From NCBI GenBank assembly GCA_024640445.1, contig JAHEEZ010000038.1, forward strand, positions 1 to 20,242: 20,242 nucleotides of DNA. The letters run 5' to 3'. The stretch is from Acidobacteriota bacterium. GTDB taxonomy: Bacteria > Acidobacteriota > Blastocatellia > Pyrinomonadales > Pyrinomonadaceae. A program made the position numbers and the translations under genes. Shown here in pieces: positions 5,808 through 13,982 of the stretch; within the stretch, counting starts at the first letter, position 1; the number at the start of each line of letters is the position of its first letter. Under the pieces are notes generated by a model. It saw only the letters and a list, made by a program, of their open reading frames with translations. It had not been told where the DNA came from and did not search any database.

Positions 5808-7031
5808 ATGGAAACGAAATTCGTGAGATTGTGGGGCGCTGTCTGCCTGATCCTTTTGTCCTCATTTGGCTCAGCGCTCGGACAGTCCGGAGGCAAAGAT
5901 ATGGATGATCGATCAACGGCCGGCGAGAGACCAAGGGCACGCGACATCGGACTTCGGTCCGGTATCCTCGCAACGGGACCGCTCAACGCGATCACGGATG
6001 TTGCCGGAGTGAAGGTCGGCCACACGACGATCATCCGGGGAGAAACTATCCGCACGGGCGTGACCGCTGTCCTTCCCCATGGAGGTAATCTCTTCGCAGA
6101 GAAGGTCCCGGCCGCCGTCTTCGTCGGAAACGGCTTCGGGAAGTTCATGGGGACGACGCAGATCAAAGAACTAGGTGAAATAGAAACGCCGATCCTGCTC
6201 ACCTCCACTCTCGCCGTCCCGAAAGTTGGCGATTTCCTGATCGACTATATGCTCGGACTTAAGGGAAACGAGAACGTGCGGTCGATCAATCCTGTTGTCG
6301 CCGAAACGAACGACGGGTTCCTGAATGACATACGGGGAAGGCACTTCACAAAAGAAGACGTTTCAGATGCGATCGAGAGCGCCAGTTCGGGAATGGTCAA
6401 GGAAGGATCGGTCGGAGCCGGTACCGGAACGGTCGCGTTCGGTTTCAAAGGAGGAATAGGAACTTCTTCGAGAAGACTTCCCCAACGGCTCGGCGGTTAC
6501 ACGGTCGGAGTTCTCGTACAGACGAACTTCGGCGGCGTTCTGACGATCGACGGGGCTCCCGTGGGCGAAGAACTTGGCAGGTATTTCCTTAAAGAGGTCG
6601 TCGAAGGCGGGCGGCCAAAGAACACCGCCCGCGACACGAACGATCTTGCTGACGGATCGATCATCATCGTCATCGCGACGGACGCCCCTCTCAGTTCCCG
6701 AAATCTTGAGCGAATCGCCTCGCGGGCGATGATGGGCCTCGCGAGGACGGGCGCCGCAGGATCGAACGGGAGCGGCGATTATGCGATCGCGTTCTCAACC
6801 GCGGAATCTGTAAGGCGACGCGGTGGCCCTGGTATCGCTCAGACCGAGCGGCTTGGTAATGACGCGATGTCTCCGCTCTTCCTGGCGACGATAGAAGCGA
6901 CGGAAGAGGCGATCTACAACTCCCTGTTCAAAGCGTCGACGGTGACCGGAAACGGCCGCACCGTTGACGCACTGCCGATCGAGAAGACTGTTGAGATCCT
7001 GAAGAAATACAAACGGATCGGTGAGCAGTGA
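5808..7031 (+). CDS. Secreted P1 family peptidase (DmpA/BapA-like aminopeptidase)
   Basis: P1 enzymes are N-terminal nucleophile hydrolases that cleave their own chain before a serine and then act as aminopeptidases, often on D- or beta-amino acid peptides. The 407 residues begin with a signal peptide (MKxx-like start, VCLILLSSFGSALG then Q). Family features are LNAITDVAGVKVGHTTI (59-75), GSVGAGTGTVAFGFKGGIGT, and ADGSIIIVIATDAPLS, where the predicted self-cleavage lies between Gly283 and Ser284. SGDYAIAFSTAE follows. A TGGAGG lies 11 bases upstream of the ATG, and the 224-base spacer upstream (5584-5807) must hold divergent promoters; I see no clear operator. The substrate is unknown. A five-unit tandem repeat begins 10 bases after the stop. 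Confidence 0.92.
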   Translation: METKFVRLWGAVCLILLSSFGSALGQSGGKDMDDRSTAGERPRARDIGLRSGILATGPLNAITDVAGVKVGHTTIIRGETIRTGVTAVLPHGGNLFAEKVPAAVFVGNGFGKFMGTTQIKELGEIETPILLTSTLAVPKVGDFLIDYMLGLKGNENVRSINPVVAETNDGFLNDIRGRHFTKEDVSDAIESASSGMVKEGSVGAGTGTVAFGFKGGIGTSSRRLPQRLGGYTVGVLVQTNFGGVLTIDGAPVGEELGRYFLKEVVEGGRPKNTARDTNDLADGSIIIVIATDAPLSSRNLERIASRAMMGLARTGAAGSNGSGDYAIAFSTAESVRRRGGPGIAQTERLGNDAMSPLFLATIEATEEAIYNSLFKASTVTGNGRTVDALPIEKTVEILKKYKRIGEQ

Positions 7032-7040
7032 GGTGTAAAA

Positions 7041-7243
7041 CGTTTAGCCCGCCCATTCATGGGTGGGGTCAGTGCCATTCATACCGTTTAGCCCGCCCAT
7101 TCTTGGGTGGCATTCGAGTGATATCAACCGTTTAGCCCGCCCATTCATGGGTGGCATTCGAGTGATATCAACCGTTTAGCCTACCCATTTATGGGTGGCA
7201 TTCGAGTGATATCAACCGTTTAGCCTACCCATTTATGGGTGGG
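7041..7243 (+). repeat. Tandem array, five 44-bp hairpin units
   Basis: Units start at 7041, 7085, 7129, 7173 and 7217, exactly 44 bases apart, each with CGTTTAGCC followed by a CCCAT..ATGGG hairpin. Units 2-4 share the tail CATTCGAGTGATATCAAC; unit 1 has a different tail and unit 5 is cut short after the hairpin. Units 1-3 read GCCCGCCCATTC and units 4-5 read GCCTACCCATTT, so the array grew in at least two steps. There are no unique spacers, so it is not CRISPR. It lies between the P1 peptidase stop and the 3' end of the convergent GDCCVxC gene. Confidence 0.92.
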
Positions 7244-7297
7244 AACCGCACGCCGCGAGAATCCGCTCTGTTCCTGGGGCCCGCATCGAAAACAGTA

Positions 7298-7510
7298 CTA
7301 ACAACAGTCCAGGGACCCCATCTGGATCGGTGGGCACTTCACAGTGCCGTAACTGCAAAATACGCAGCAATCGCCATGTTTTGGTTTGAGAAGGCCCGTG
7401 CAATCAGGACACTCGTAGAAAAACTGGCAGGCGTCGGTCGGCATCGTCTCAACGCTCTTATGACCACAATTCGGACAAGTTAGCTCAGACTCTAAGACCA
7501 CGTTCTCCAT
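7298..7510 (-). CDS. GDCCVxC-type small cysteine-rich protein
   Basis: The product has 70 residues from the ATG at 7510; a GTG six codons upstream (7528) would add KNNRR-type residues not expected in the family. Motifs are TCPNCGHK (11-18), DAC (26-28), CPDC (34-37), and the family hallmark GDCCVFCSYGTVKCPPIQ (47-64), followed by a C-terminal CC pair. In this family some members carry selenocysteine at one hallmark position; here all are ordinary TGC/TGT cysteines. Metal or thiol chemistry is implied, but the biological role is not established. Relatives often sit near heavy-metal or transport genes; no such gene is visible here. The gene is convergent with the P1 peptidase gene and divergent from the TetR gene. 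Confidence 0.82.
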   Translation of the reverse strand: MENVVLESELTCPNCGHKSVETMPTDACQFFYECPDCTGLLKPKHGDCCVFCSYGTVKCPPIQMGSLDCC

Positions 7511-7636
7511 TCGTCTATTATTCTTCACAAAATCATTTTCGCCAATTGCTCTAGTACCTTCTGATGACCCCGGACAAGCAAGGACGTTTCGCTCCGCTTA
7601 CGGGCAGGGCCCTCCAGCCGCTCCTGACTTCTTACG

Positions 7637-7660
7637 GTAGCCCTCCCTCACGGTCAGGCT
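7637..7660 (+). repeat. Hairpin element of the 38-bp family, copy 3
   Basis: The core GTAGCCCTCCCTCACGGTCA matches copy 2 (2020-2043) with two changes over 24 bases. The AGCC/GGCT stem is kept, with one closing mismatch. It lies in the spacer upstream of the TetR gene, 58 bases before its ATG. Confidence 0.75.
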
Positions 7661-7717
7661 TCCGATACTTCGTTTCGCTCTTGACTAAAAGACGATTTTG
7701 GTCATAATTCATAACTT

Positions 7718-8320
7718 ATGAGAGCAACGGTACAGACAAAGGAAATTCGCGACGCCATTCTGGACGCAACGGACCTGCTTCTTTCCAGGTACGGCTATAA
7801 GAAGATGACCATTGATGATCTTGCCCGCGAGGTAGGGATCGGCAAAGGCAGCGTCTATCTGCACTTCTCCAGCAAGGAAGAGATCGTCCTTTCGCACATC
7901 GACCGAATAGTCGAACGCGTAAAGGAGGACCTGGAGAAGATCGCCGCATCCAAGGCCTCGCCGGAAGTGAAGTTCCGCGAGATGGTGCTGAGTCGGGTTC
8001 TCATCCGCTTCGATAACGTACAGCATTACACGGAGAGCATAGATGAACTCCTTTCATCACTCCGCGCAAAGGTGATCGAGCGGCGCAAGCAGTATTTTCG
8101 TGAAGAATCAGAGATCTTTGCGAAAGTGATAAAGGAAGGGCAGGGTACTGGGATATTCAGCAAAGGAAATCCGTCTGAAGTGGCGGTTTCCGCGGTTTTT
8201 GCTACGAATTCCCTTCTGCCTTCCAGCCTTTCGACCCAGGAGCTGGGCGAACGCGGCCACGTCCGGAAGCGGGCGATCGCGATCGCCGACCTTCTGCTAA
8301 ACGGCATAAAGGAATCATAA
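7718..8320 (+). CDS. TetR/AcrR family transcriptional regulator
   Basis: The 200-residue protein has the N-terminal DNA-binding domain: IRDAILDATDLLLSRYGYKK (10-29) leads into the helix-turn-helix TIDDLAREVGIGKGSVYLHF (31-50), then SSKEEIV. The C-terminal ligand domain is diverged and gives no ligand. The stop is 17 bases before the S41 peptidase start, which has its own AGAGGAG, so the two genes form a likely operon. The simplest reading is autoregulation together with control of the peptidase. No clear operator palindrome was found in the upstream spacer beyond the dispersed hairpin at 7637-7660. No Shine-Dalgarno is obvious before the ATG. Confidence 0.9.
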   Translation: MRATVQTKEIRDAILDATDLLLSRYGYKKMTIDDLAREVGIGKGSVYLHFSSKEEIVLSHIDRIVERVKEDLEKIAASKASPEVKFREMVLSRVLIRFDNVQHYTESIDELLSSLRAKVIERRKQYFREESEIFAKVIKEGQGTGIFSKGNPSEVAVSAVFATNSLLPSSLSTQELGERGHVRKRAIAIADLLLNGIKES

Positions 8321-8337
8321 ATAGAGGAGTACTAATA

Positions 8338-9462
8338 ATGAGATCATTCAAAACTTTCGTCGCCCCCGCAGCCATCTTGTTCGTCATTTTCATCTTCTCC
8401 AACATCGTCATAGTCGCACAGCAAGCCGGCGAAGAACCGGACGCCGCGATCGACGAATCGACCAAGGCCGATGTTATCAACACCCTTTTGGAGAGTCTCA
8501 ACCGAACATACGTTTTTCCCGATACTGCAAAGAAAATGGAGCAGCACGTACGAGGCCTTATTGCCAAAGGTGAATACGACAAAGTCTCGAGCGCGATGGA
8601 ATTCGCCAGGAAACTGACCGAGGACCTCCAGGCGGTTAGCAACGACAAGCATCTTCGCGTTCGGTTTTCCAATGAACCCCTTCCGGTGCGGACTGAAGCA
8701 ACGGAACCAAGTGCGGAAGAACGCGAACAGCAGATGCATTACATGAAGGACATCAACTTCGGCTTCGAAAAGGCTGAAAGGCTTTCGGGCAACATCGGCT
8801 ACATCGAATTCCGGGGCTTTTTTGATCCGGAGAACGGCGCGGACACTGTCTCCGCAGCAATGAACTTCGTCGCTAACACTGACGCACTGATCTTTGACCT
8901 CCGGCGAAACGGGGGCGGCGATCCGGCGATGGTCGCGCTTATCTGTTCATATCTGTTTGGCAAGGAAAAGGTTCATCTGAACGATCTTTATTGGCGAGGC
9001 GAGAACCGGACAGAAGAATACTGGACGATGCCTGAAAAAGTGAAGGGGTCGCGGTATGAAGGAAAGGACGTCTACGTGCTGACAAGCAACAGGACGTTTT
9101 CCGGCGCCGAGGAATTTTCGTACAACCTTAAGAACCTGAAAAGGGCAACCATCGTCGGGGAGACAACCGGCGGAGGCGCGCATCCGGGCGGTTCGGTACG
9201 CCTGAGCGACCACTTCAGTGCGTTCGTGCCGACCGGGCGGGCGATCAGCCCTATCACAAAGACAAACTGGGAAGGCACGGGGGTGTCGCCTGATGTCGCT
9301 GTGGATAAGGACATCGCGCTTGAGACGGCACACAAGATGGCTCTGGAAAAAGCACTGGAAAAGGTAACAGATAACGAGAGACGTGCCGGTTTGAAGCGAC
9401 TGATCGAGAAAAACGAAAAGGAGATCGCAGAGAAGGGGAAATCGGTCGCGAAGAAGCAGTGA
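8338..9462 (+). CDS. Exported S41 family peptidase (C-terminal-processing/IRBP-like, no PDZ domain seen)
   Basis: The 374-residue protein starts with a hydrophobic export segment (AAILFVIFIFSNIVIVAQ, 11-28). Next is an N-terminal helical region with the S41B pattern LLESLNRTYVFPDTAKKM and DLQAVSNDKHLRVRF. The catalytic domain follows: IGYIEFRGF, ALIFDLRRNGGGDPAMV, and TSNRTFSGAEEFSYNLK with the serine nucleophile at Ser255, then IVGETTGGGAHPGG. No PDZ insert is visible, which fits the retinoid-binding-protein-like branch rather than CtpA. The last ~40 residues are rich in Lys/Glu and probably helical. AGAGGAG (8323-8329) is 8 bases from the ATG, supporting the start. It probably acts in the periplasm, or membrane-anchored if the leader is uncleaved. 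Substrate unknown. Confidence 0.92.
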   Translation: MRSFKTFVAPAAILFVIFIFSNIVIVAQQAGEEPDAAIDESTKADVINTLLESLNRTYVFPDTAKKMEQHVRGLIAKGEYDKVSSAMEFARKLTEDLQAVSNDKHLRVRFSNEPLPVRTEATEPSAEEREQQMHYMKDINFGFEKAERLSGNIGYIEFRGFFDPENGADTVSAAMNFVANTDALIFDLRRNGGGDPAMVALICSYLFGKEKVHLNDLYWRGENRTEEYWTMPEKVKGSRYEGKDVYVLTSNRTFSGAEEFSYNLKNLKRATIVGETTGGGAHPGGSVRLSDHFSAFVPTGRAISPITKTNWEGTGVSPDVAVDKDIALETAHKMALEKALEKVTDNERRAGLKRLIEKNEKEIAEKGKSVAKKQ

Positions 9463-9481
9463 TCGTTGGGACTTATTCGTT

Positions 9482-9534
9482 CGTTTAGAGCAACGCTTTG
9501 CGTTGTCATTCAGCGCGGAGCGCTGCTCTGAACG
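9482..9534. repeat. 53-nt three-stem element, copy 1
   Basis: An outer stem CGTTTAGAGC with GCTCTGAACG (10 bp with one wobble) encloses two perfect hairpins, CAACGC-TTT-GCGTTG (9491-9505) and CAGCGC-GGA-GCGCTG (9511-9525). The folded form is a three-way junction. It starts 20 bases after the S41 peptidase gene. Confidence 0.85.
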
Positions 9535-9550
9535 GCATCCTCATCTCAAT

Positions 9551-9603
9551 CGTTTAGAGCAACGCTATGCGTTGTCATTCAGCGCGGAGCGCTGCTCCCA
9601 ACG
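9551..9603. repeat. 53-nt three-stem element, copy 2
   Basis: This second copy is in tandem with the first, 69 bases downstream and exactly the same length. Both inner hairpins are intact (CAACGC-TAT-GCGTTG and CAGCGC-GGA-GCGCTG); the outer stem has two mismatches (GCTCCCAACG). It lies between the converging S41 peptidase and ATP-grasp genes. Confidence 0.85.
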
Positions 9604-9627
9604 GTTCCCTTGATCCAATCGTATTGA

Positions 9628-10977
9628 TCAGTGATCTTCGAGGACGATCAGCGCTGTCTGACCGCCGCCCTGTGTGACGTTTACAAGGGACGACGACGAA
9701 AGCCGGACCATACCGCCTTCGGCCTTGTTGTTGAACAGGTAGGGGTCAAAATCGACCAGCAGTTCTTCGAGCGAGACTTTGGAGTTGTACACCGGAAATT
9801 TTTCCTTTCCAACCGGCGCTCTCTCCTGGACCACGAATGAGTCTTCAAGACCCTCCGCAAGAGCGACCTCCCAATCGGCATCGGTCGCTTCCCATCCAAG
9901 TGTGATCCCCTTTCCGCCATAATCGTCATTGGGCTTGATCAAGAGAATGTCCTTATTCTTGAGAATGAACTCAGGCAGATCGACGGTACCGCCTTCGTAT
10001 GAAGTCGTCGCTTCTTCCACTCTACGAGTCCACGGAATGTGCTTCCGAATCGTCTCAAGCTGGGAATCCGTGAATATGCCCGCGTACTTTTCGTCGGTGA
10101 AGATACCGAAACTCATCTTCTTGTGCGGGATCTTCACGCGGAACGAGTTGATCATGCAGATATTCCCGTCCTCGTATGCTTTCACGATCGGATGGTCCGC
10201 TCCGTACTTCTCAAGCAGTTCGTGTATTAGCACCCGTTTGTAAAGGATGTCGATCCGGAATGACCCGGCATGCAGCGACTCTCCCTCGTAGTCGAGCTCG
10301 GACGGGTCGCAGACAAGCGTCCTGTATCCCATCGATTCGAAGTAATCTTTGAGCACATAGAATTCCGGCTCGGTCGAAACGCCTTCCCAGTCCACGATAG
10401 CGATGTTCGGTTTCCGTTCCCTGCCGCCGTGTTCGCGGTAGCAACGGACGAGGGTTTCAAGCAGTTTGGAGCGGGGTTTGGGCCGCCAATGCGGAGTTTC
10501 GGCGAGAAAATCTTTCAACAGAGGGATCCTGGAAAGCACCGCTTCTATCTGATGCTGGTCGCTCGGCCCCGAAGGCGTCTCAGCGTTGTATTCGAGAAAC
10601 TTGAAATCGTCGCCGTCAAAAAAGGTGTCGAGCCGTCCGGAAGCGCAAACACTGGAATAACCCGGTTCGACCGCGACCAATTTTCGTTCCAGGTCCGTCA
10701 GATCGAGCCGTTCCAGAAGCTCCTCGTCCTCAAGCGCCGCGAATGTCAGATTTTCCGCCGCCATCACTATTGATTCCGCGGCGCTCATTACAGAGTCGTA
10801 CTGGCTTCGTGTGAGGAAATGTGGGCGAAGGAAGGGAATCGTCGGACGGTCGCCGTACAGCAGCCCCAATTCGCTCTGAACCTCGATAAGTTCCTTAAAA
10901 AGGGCCTTGTCGCTGCCGTACTCGTCAAGCAAACGCTTATTGAGGTCGGCGATCATCGAGTCGGGATGTCCTTCCAT
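9628..10977 (-). CDS. Circularly permuted ATP-grasp-like / glutathionylspermidine-synthase-like protein
   Basis: This 449-residue cytosolic protein has the pattern of the circularly permuted ATP-grasp group, which ligates a carboxylate to an amine using ATP. Visible marks are FLEYNAETPSGPSDQHQIE in the N-terminal half, an INSFRVKIPHKKMSFGIFTD segment, and the nucleotide-binding IKPNDDYGGKGITLGW near residue 350. VVQERAP and DFDPYLFNNKAEGGMVRLS follow, with a glycine-rich end (TQGGGQTALI). There is no signal peptide. The start is uncertain: Met8 (ATG at 10954-10956) has a GAAGGA about 12 bases upstream, while Met1 has only weak signals. A terminator at 11037-11062 separates it from the amidohydrolase operon. 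The substrate is unknown; peptide, polyamine or capsule-like ligation are all possible. Confidence 0.8.
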   Translation of the reverse strand: MEGHPDSMIADLNKRLLDEYGSDKALFKELIEVQSELGLLYGDRPTIPFLRPHFLTRSQYDSVMSAAESIVMAAENLTFAALEDEELLERLDLTDLERKLVAVEPGYSSVCASGRLDTFFDGDDFKFLEYNAETPSGPSDQHQIEAVLSRIPLLKDFLAETPHWRPKPRSKLLETLVRCYREHGGRERKPNIAIVDWEGVSTEPEFYVLKDYFESMGYRTLVCDPSELDYEGESLHAGSFRIDILYKRVLIHELLEKYGADHPIVKAYEDGNICMINSFRVKIPHKKMSFGIFTDEKYAGIFTDSQLETIRKHIPWTRRVEEATTSYEGGTVDLPEFILKNKDILLIKPNDDYGGKGITLGWEATDADWEVALAEGLEDSFVVQERAPVGKEKFPVYNSKVSLEELLVDFDPYLFNNKAEGGMVRLSSSSLVNVTQGGGQTALIVLEDH

Positions 10978-11036
10978 AACCCGTTAATGATAAGGCACTT
11001 GCCGACATCAGCAAAGTTGTTGAAAACGATAGGAGA

Positions 11037-11062
11037 AAAGGCCGCCCGAACCGGCGGCCTTT
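11037..11062 (-). terminator. Rho-independent terminator of the amidohydrolase operon
   Basis: A perfect 10-bp stem, AAAGGCCGCC (11037-11046) with GGCGGCCTTT (11053-11062), has a 6-base loop. On the minus strand it is followed by TTTTCTCC. It lies 10 bases past the stop of the last amidohydrolase gene and upstream of the ATP-grasp gene. Confidence 0.85.
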
Positions 11063-11072
11063 CAAAGCGCGT

Positions 11073-12428
11073 TTATGGAGCGGGATCGCTCAGTTTTCTG
11101 TCCTTGTACCTTTCAAAGAACTCTGTGTGCCGCGAGGTAAGCGGCAGCATCCGTCCCTTGATGAACAGGTACTTGATGTTCGTTCTCGGATCAAGAATGT
11201 CGCCGTCAGCGACAACCACATTCGCGACCTTCCCTTCGTCAAGTGAACCATATTTGTCGGCTATCCCGAGGATCTGTGCGGGATAAAGCGTCACGCTTTT
11301 TAAGGCGTCATCTTTTGAAAGCCCGAAACCTCCCGCAAGCCCAGCCTGATATGGCAGATCGCGCGCGTTCGAACCATCGTCGCCGGTCGAGATGCAGAAT
11401 TTCATTCCCGCTTCGCTCATTTTCGAAGGGGATGAGAAGTTCGAATCGTAAGGATCGTCATTGCTAAGCGGATTCTGGTAAATGTCGTTGAAGATGACGG
11501 GTATGTCGCGCTTCTTAAGCTCTTCAGCCTCTTCCCACGCCTCGGCACCGCCGAAGATGATCGCCCTGACCTTCATGTCGTCAACGAACTTGATGACCGC
11601 GCGAATGTCCCTGGCCCTTTGGGCGGAAAAGATGATGGGCTTCTCGCCCCGGACATATGGCACCATAGACTCCATCTTCAGATCGGTCTCAGGATACGGA
11701 AGTGTATTGTCTTTGGCATATGCCTCCTGAGCTCTGGCATATTGCTTCGCAGCCTCAAAAACGTCCTTTATTTCTTTAACCCGGTCGTCTCTCCGTTTCA
11801 CAGCCTGGTCGAAGTTGATCCTTCGCGGACCCGAGAATGGGTTAAATCCGGAGAATGTCGTCACGGTCGGAAAGTCGATCACAAGGCTGAAGACCGGAAC
11901 CTCGGCCATTTCCGACTGCGTGCTCCCGTTCAGGTTGACGATCGCCGATTGTCCGGAGATCAATCCTCCGGAAGGCATGGAAAGCACGGTCGTTATCCCG
12001 TTCACTCGCGTCACGTTTATATGCGACGTGTGTGGGTTGATTCCCAGGTATGCCTTCGCGTTCGGGTTGATGTCACCCGTTTCGGAGACGTCCACTGTTC
12101 CCCTGGCTCCGCCACCGATCTCCAGCAGGCCCATATTCGTCCCCGCGTCGATCATCCCTGGAAACACTGTAAGGCCCTTGCCGTCTATTTTTTCCGCATT
12201 TCTAGGGATGGAGACGTTCGGTCCTACCGCGGCGATCACACCATCGCGAATGACGATCGTGCCGTTAGGGATCTCGGCTCCTGAGACAGTCACTATCCTT
12301 GCCCCGATGATCGCGAACGTTCCCTCTCTGCCCGTCTGATTCTGATCCGCCGGCCCGTTTTGAGCCAGCAGCAACGACGAAAGAAAGAGAACAAAAATGG
12401 CGGCCGAAAATAAGTGTTTGTTTACCAT
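11073..12428 (-). CDS. Exported amidohydrolase-fold protein lacking metal ligands (probable pseudoenzyme)
   Basis: I start at the ATG at 12428, where MVNKHLFSAAIFVLFLSSLLLAQ is a clear signal peptide; the frame stays open upstream, but that part is encoded by an intergenic repeat. The 451 residues have the COG1228-type amidohydrolase outline: IVTVSGAEIPNGTIVIRDG, TVFPGMIDAGTNMGLLEI, and the C-terminal LYPAQILGIADKYGSLDEGKVANVVV. The HxH of the metal site is replaced by Gly96 and Asn98 (DAGTN for the usual DAHTH), and the later histidines are also lost (IIFSAQRARDI, IIFGGAEAWEEA). Hydrolysis by the normal metal mechanism is unlikely. It is last of three same-strand amidohydrolase-fold genes, 92 bases after the intact one. 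A partner or binding role for the active paralogue is an inference. Confidence 0.86.
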   Translation of the reverse strand: MVNKHLFSAAIFVLFLSSLLLAQNGPADQNQTGREGTFAIIGARIVTVSGAEIPNGTIVIRDGVIAAVGPNVSIPRNAEKIDGKGLTVFPGMIDAGTNMGLLEIGGGARGTVDVSETGDINPNAKAYLGINPHTSHINVTRVNGITTVLSMPSGGLISGQSAIVNLNGSTQSEMAEVPVFSLVIDFPTVTTFSGFNPFSGPRRINFDQAVKRRDDRVKEIKDVFEAAKQYARAQEAYAKDNTLPYPETDLKMESMVPYVRGEKPIIFSAQRARDIRAVIKFVDDMKVRAIIFGGAEAWEEAEELKKRDIPVIFNDIYQNPLSNDDPYDSNFSSPSKMSEAGMKFCISTGDDGSNARDLPYQAGLAGGFGLSKDDALKSVTLYPAQILGIADKYGSLDEGKVANVVVADGDILDPRTNIKYLFIKGRMLPLTSRHTEFFERYKDRKLSDPAP

Positions 12429-12473
12429 TTGAAATTTGAATACCAATTTCCGCGAAAACGAAGTGTCTCGGAG

Positions 12474-12497
12474 GGCAGGGACTAGCCCAGCCTCTAC
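12474..12497 (-). repeat. 24-bp hairpin-type repeat related to the element inside preT
   Basis: Read on the minus strand it is GTAGAGGCTGGGCTAGTCCC plus TGCC, parallel to the copies at 2697-2720 and 18678-18701. It sits between two amidohydrolase genes, and the frame of the downstream gene stays open through it, giving EAGLVPALRD, nearly the same peptide (GAGLVPAQRD) as in PreT. Confidence 0.6.
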
Positions 12498-12520
12498 TGT
12501 TCTTCCTGACTTCCTAACTG

Positions 12521-13924
12521 TCATCGCTTGTTTCCTCCCTTCGAAGGATCGGGCGTCGCTTCCGGGTTTTCATCCTTGCCGCCTTTCTTATCGTCCTTCT
12601 TCCCTCTTTTGTTCGGAGGAAGGTTAGCCTCGAGTTTTTCAAGGCGTTCCCTCTCAGCCTTCAGCTCGGAACGGCGCGCAATGTCTTTCGCCCTGTCAAA
12701 AAGGACCTCTCCATCGACCAGCGTCTCTTCAACGTAAGAGAAGGGACTGAACGGATGACCGCTCCAGATCGCCACATCGGCATCCTTGCCGACCTCGATC
12801 GAGCCGGTCCACTTGTCCACACCCAGCTGTTTCGCCGGGTTGAGGGTGATCATCTTCAGCGCCTCTTCTTCCGGAACGCCGCCGTACTTCATAGTTTTCG
12901 CGGCATCCAGATTGAGCCGGCGGATACGCTCGCCGGAATCGGAGTTGATCGAGACAACAACACCGTTCTTCCAAAGTATGTAAGCGTTGTACGGGATGGT
13001 GTCATAGGCCTCCAGCTTGTAGCCCCAGTAATCGACGAAGATCGAAACTCCGGTGCCGAACTTCGCGATCTCGGGAGCGATCTTGTAGGCCTCCAGCCCG
13101 TGCTGGAGCGTGGCGACCTTGAACCCGAACTCGTCGGCGATGAGCATCAGGTTCAAGTGCTCGTCCGACCTGTAGCCGTGGGCGTGGACCAGCCGCTTGC
13201 CTTCAAGCACCTCGACAAGAGGTTCCAGTTCAATATCGCGTCTGGGCGGGACCTTTGTCCTGCCGGCGCGAAAGTCGTCCCACTTCTTTTTATAGTCGCG
13301 CGCCCTTACAAATGCGTCGCGGATCACCTCCATCGTACCCATGCGCGTTGCCGGATAGCGGCGGCTCTGTCCGGGCTGTGGAGTGAAATTCGAACGTTTC
13401 ACATTCTCTCCAAGCGCGAACTTGATGCCCGGAGGAGCGTTCTCGAAGACGTAGTCTTCCAGCGGATGCCCCCATTTCAGTTTCACAACCGTGTTTTGCC
13501 CGCCGATCGGATTTGCCGAGCCGTGAAGCAGATTTAACGTGGTGACGCCGCCGGCCAGGGCTCTGTAGATAGTCATGTCCGTCGGGTCAAGTACGTCACG
13601 GGTGCGGACCATCGAAGTGACCGCCAGCGAGCCTTCGTTGATGGCATCGAGCATCGCGTGCGAGTGGCAATCGATGATGCCCGGGACAAGGTACTTCCCT
13701 GTCGCGTCGATCACGACCGCATTCGGCGCGCGTAGGTTCTTTCCGATCCTCGCGATCTTGCCGTTGCTTATCAGCACGTCCGTGTTCTCAAGAGTGCCCC
13801 GCGCCGCTGTCAGCACGGTCGCGTTCTTGATGAGTGTCTCGCCTGTGTTCTGAGCGAGAGCCGACCCGCAGAGCAGGGCCAGCAACGATATCCCGATCAA
13901 AATAGCTTTCAAATGATTCTTCAT
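12521..13924 (-). CDS. Exported metal-dependent amidohydrolase (imidazolonepropionase-like, COG1228 type), intact metal site
   Basis: The 467-residue protein has a signal peptide (AILIGISLLALLCGSALA then Q). The metal site appears complete: PGIIDCHSH (His87, His89), RLVHAHGYRSDE, TLQHGLEAYK and a late aspartate in INSDSGERIRRL. The N-terminal beta-sandwich (LIKNATVLTAARGTLENTD) and C-terminal LNPAKQLGVDKWTGSIEVGK are standard. The last ~50 residues are Lys/Glu/Asp-rich and probably disordered. It would hydrolyse an amide, lactam or cyclic dipeptide-like substrate outside the cytoplasm; the exact substrate is unknown. It is the middle gene of the triplet, 58 bases after the first and 92 bases before the third, and the only one likely to be catalytic. 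Confidence 0.9.
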   Translation of the reverse strand: MKNHLKAILIGISLLALLCGSALAQNTGETLIKNATVLTAARGTLENTDVLISNGKIARIGKNLRAPNAVVIDATGKYLVPGIIDCHSHAMLDAINEGSLAVTSMVRTRDVLDPTDMTIYRALAGGVTTLNLLHGSANPIGGQNTVVKLKWGHPLEDYVFENAPPGIKFALGENVKRSNFTPQPGQSRRYPATRMGTMEVIRDAFVRARDYKKKWDDFRAGRTKVPPRRDIELEPLVEVLEGKRLVHAHGYRSDEHLNLMLIADEFGFKVATLQHGLEAYKIAPEIAKFGTGVSIFVDYWGYKLEAYDTIPYNAYILWKNGVVVSINSDSGERIRRLNLDAAKTMKYGGVPEEEALKMITLNPAKQLGVDKWTGSIEVGKDADVAIWSGHPFSPFSYVEETLVDGEVLFDRAKDIARRSELKAERERLEKLEANLPPNKRGKKDDKKGGKDENPEATPDPSKGGNKR

Positions 13925-13982
13925 TTCATTCCTCGATCAATACCAAACAGATCCTTCGAAATTTAGAAACGTGTCCGTGCGC

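Noticed and set aside
7041..7243. CRISPR array
   Set aside because: The whole 44-base unit repeats, including the part that would be a spacer; there are no unique spacers and no cas genes.
7235..7483. Plus-strand ORF of 82 codons
   Set aside because: It starts in the tandem repeat and overlaps the GDCCVxC gene on the other strand, which has a clear family motif; the plus-strand product shows no motif.
12429..12524. N-terminal extension of the third amidohydrolase-fold protein carrying AGLVPALRD
   Set aside because: The signal peptide starts at 12428 and the extension is encoded by an intergenic repeat; translation of it is possible but unlikely.
12755..13537. 260-codon plus-strand ORF opposite the intact amidohydrolase gene
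   Set aside because: It lies wholly antisense to a gene with strong motifs, and its product shows no domain pattern.
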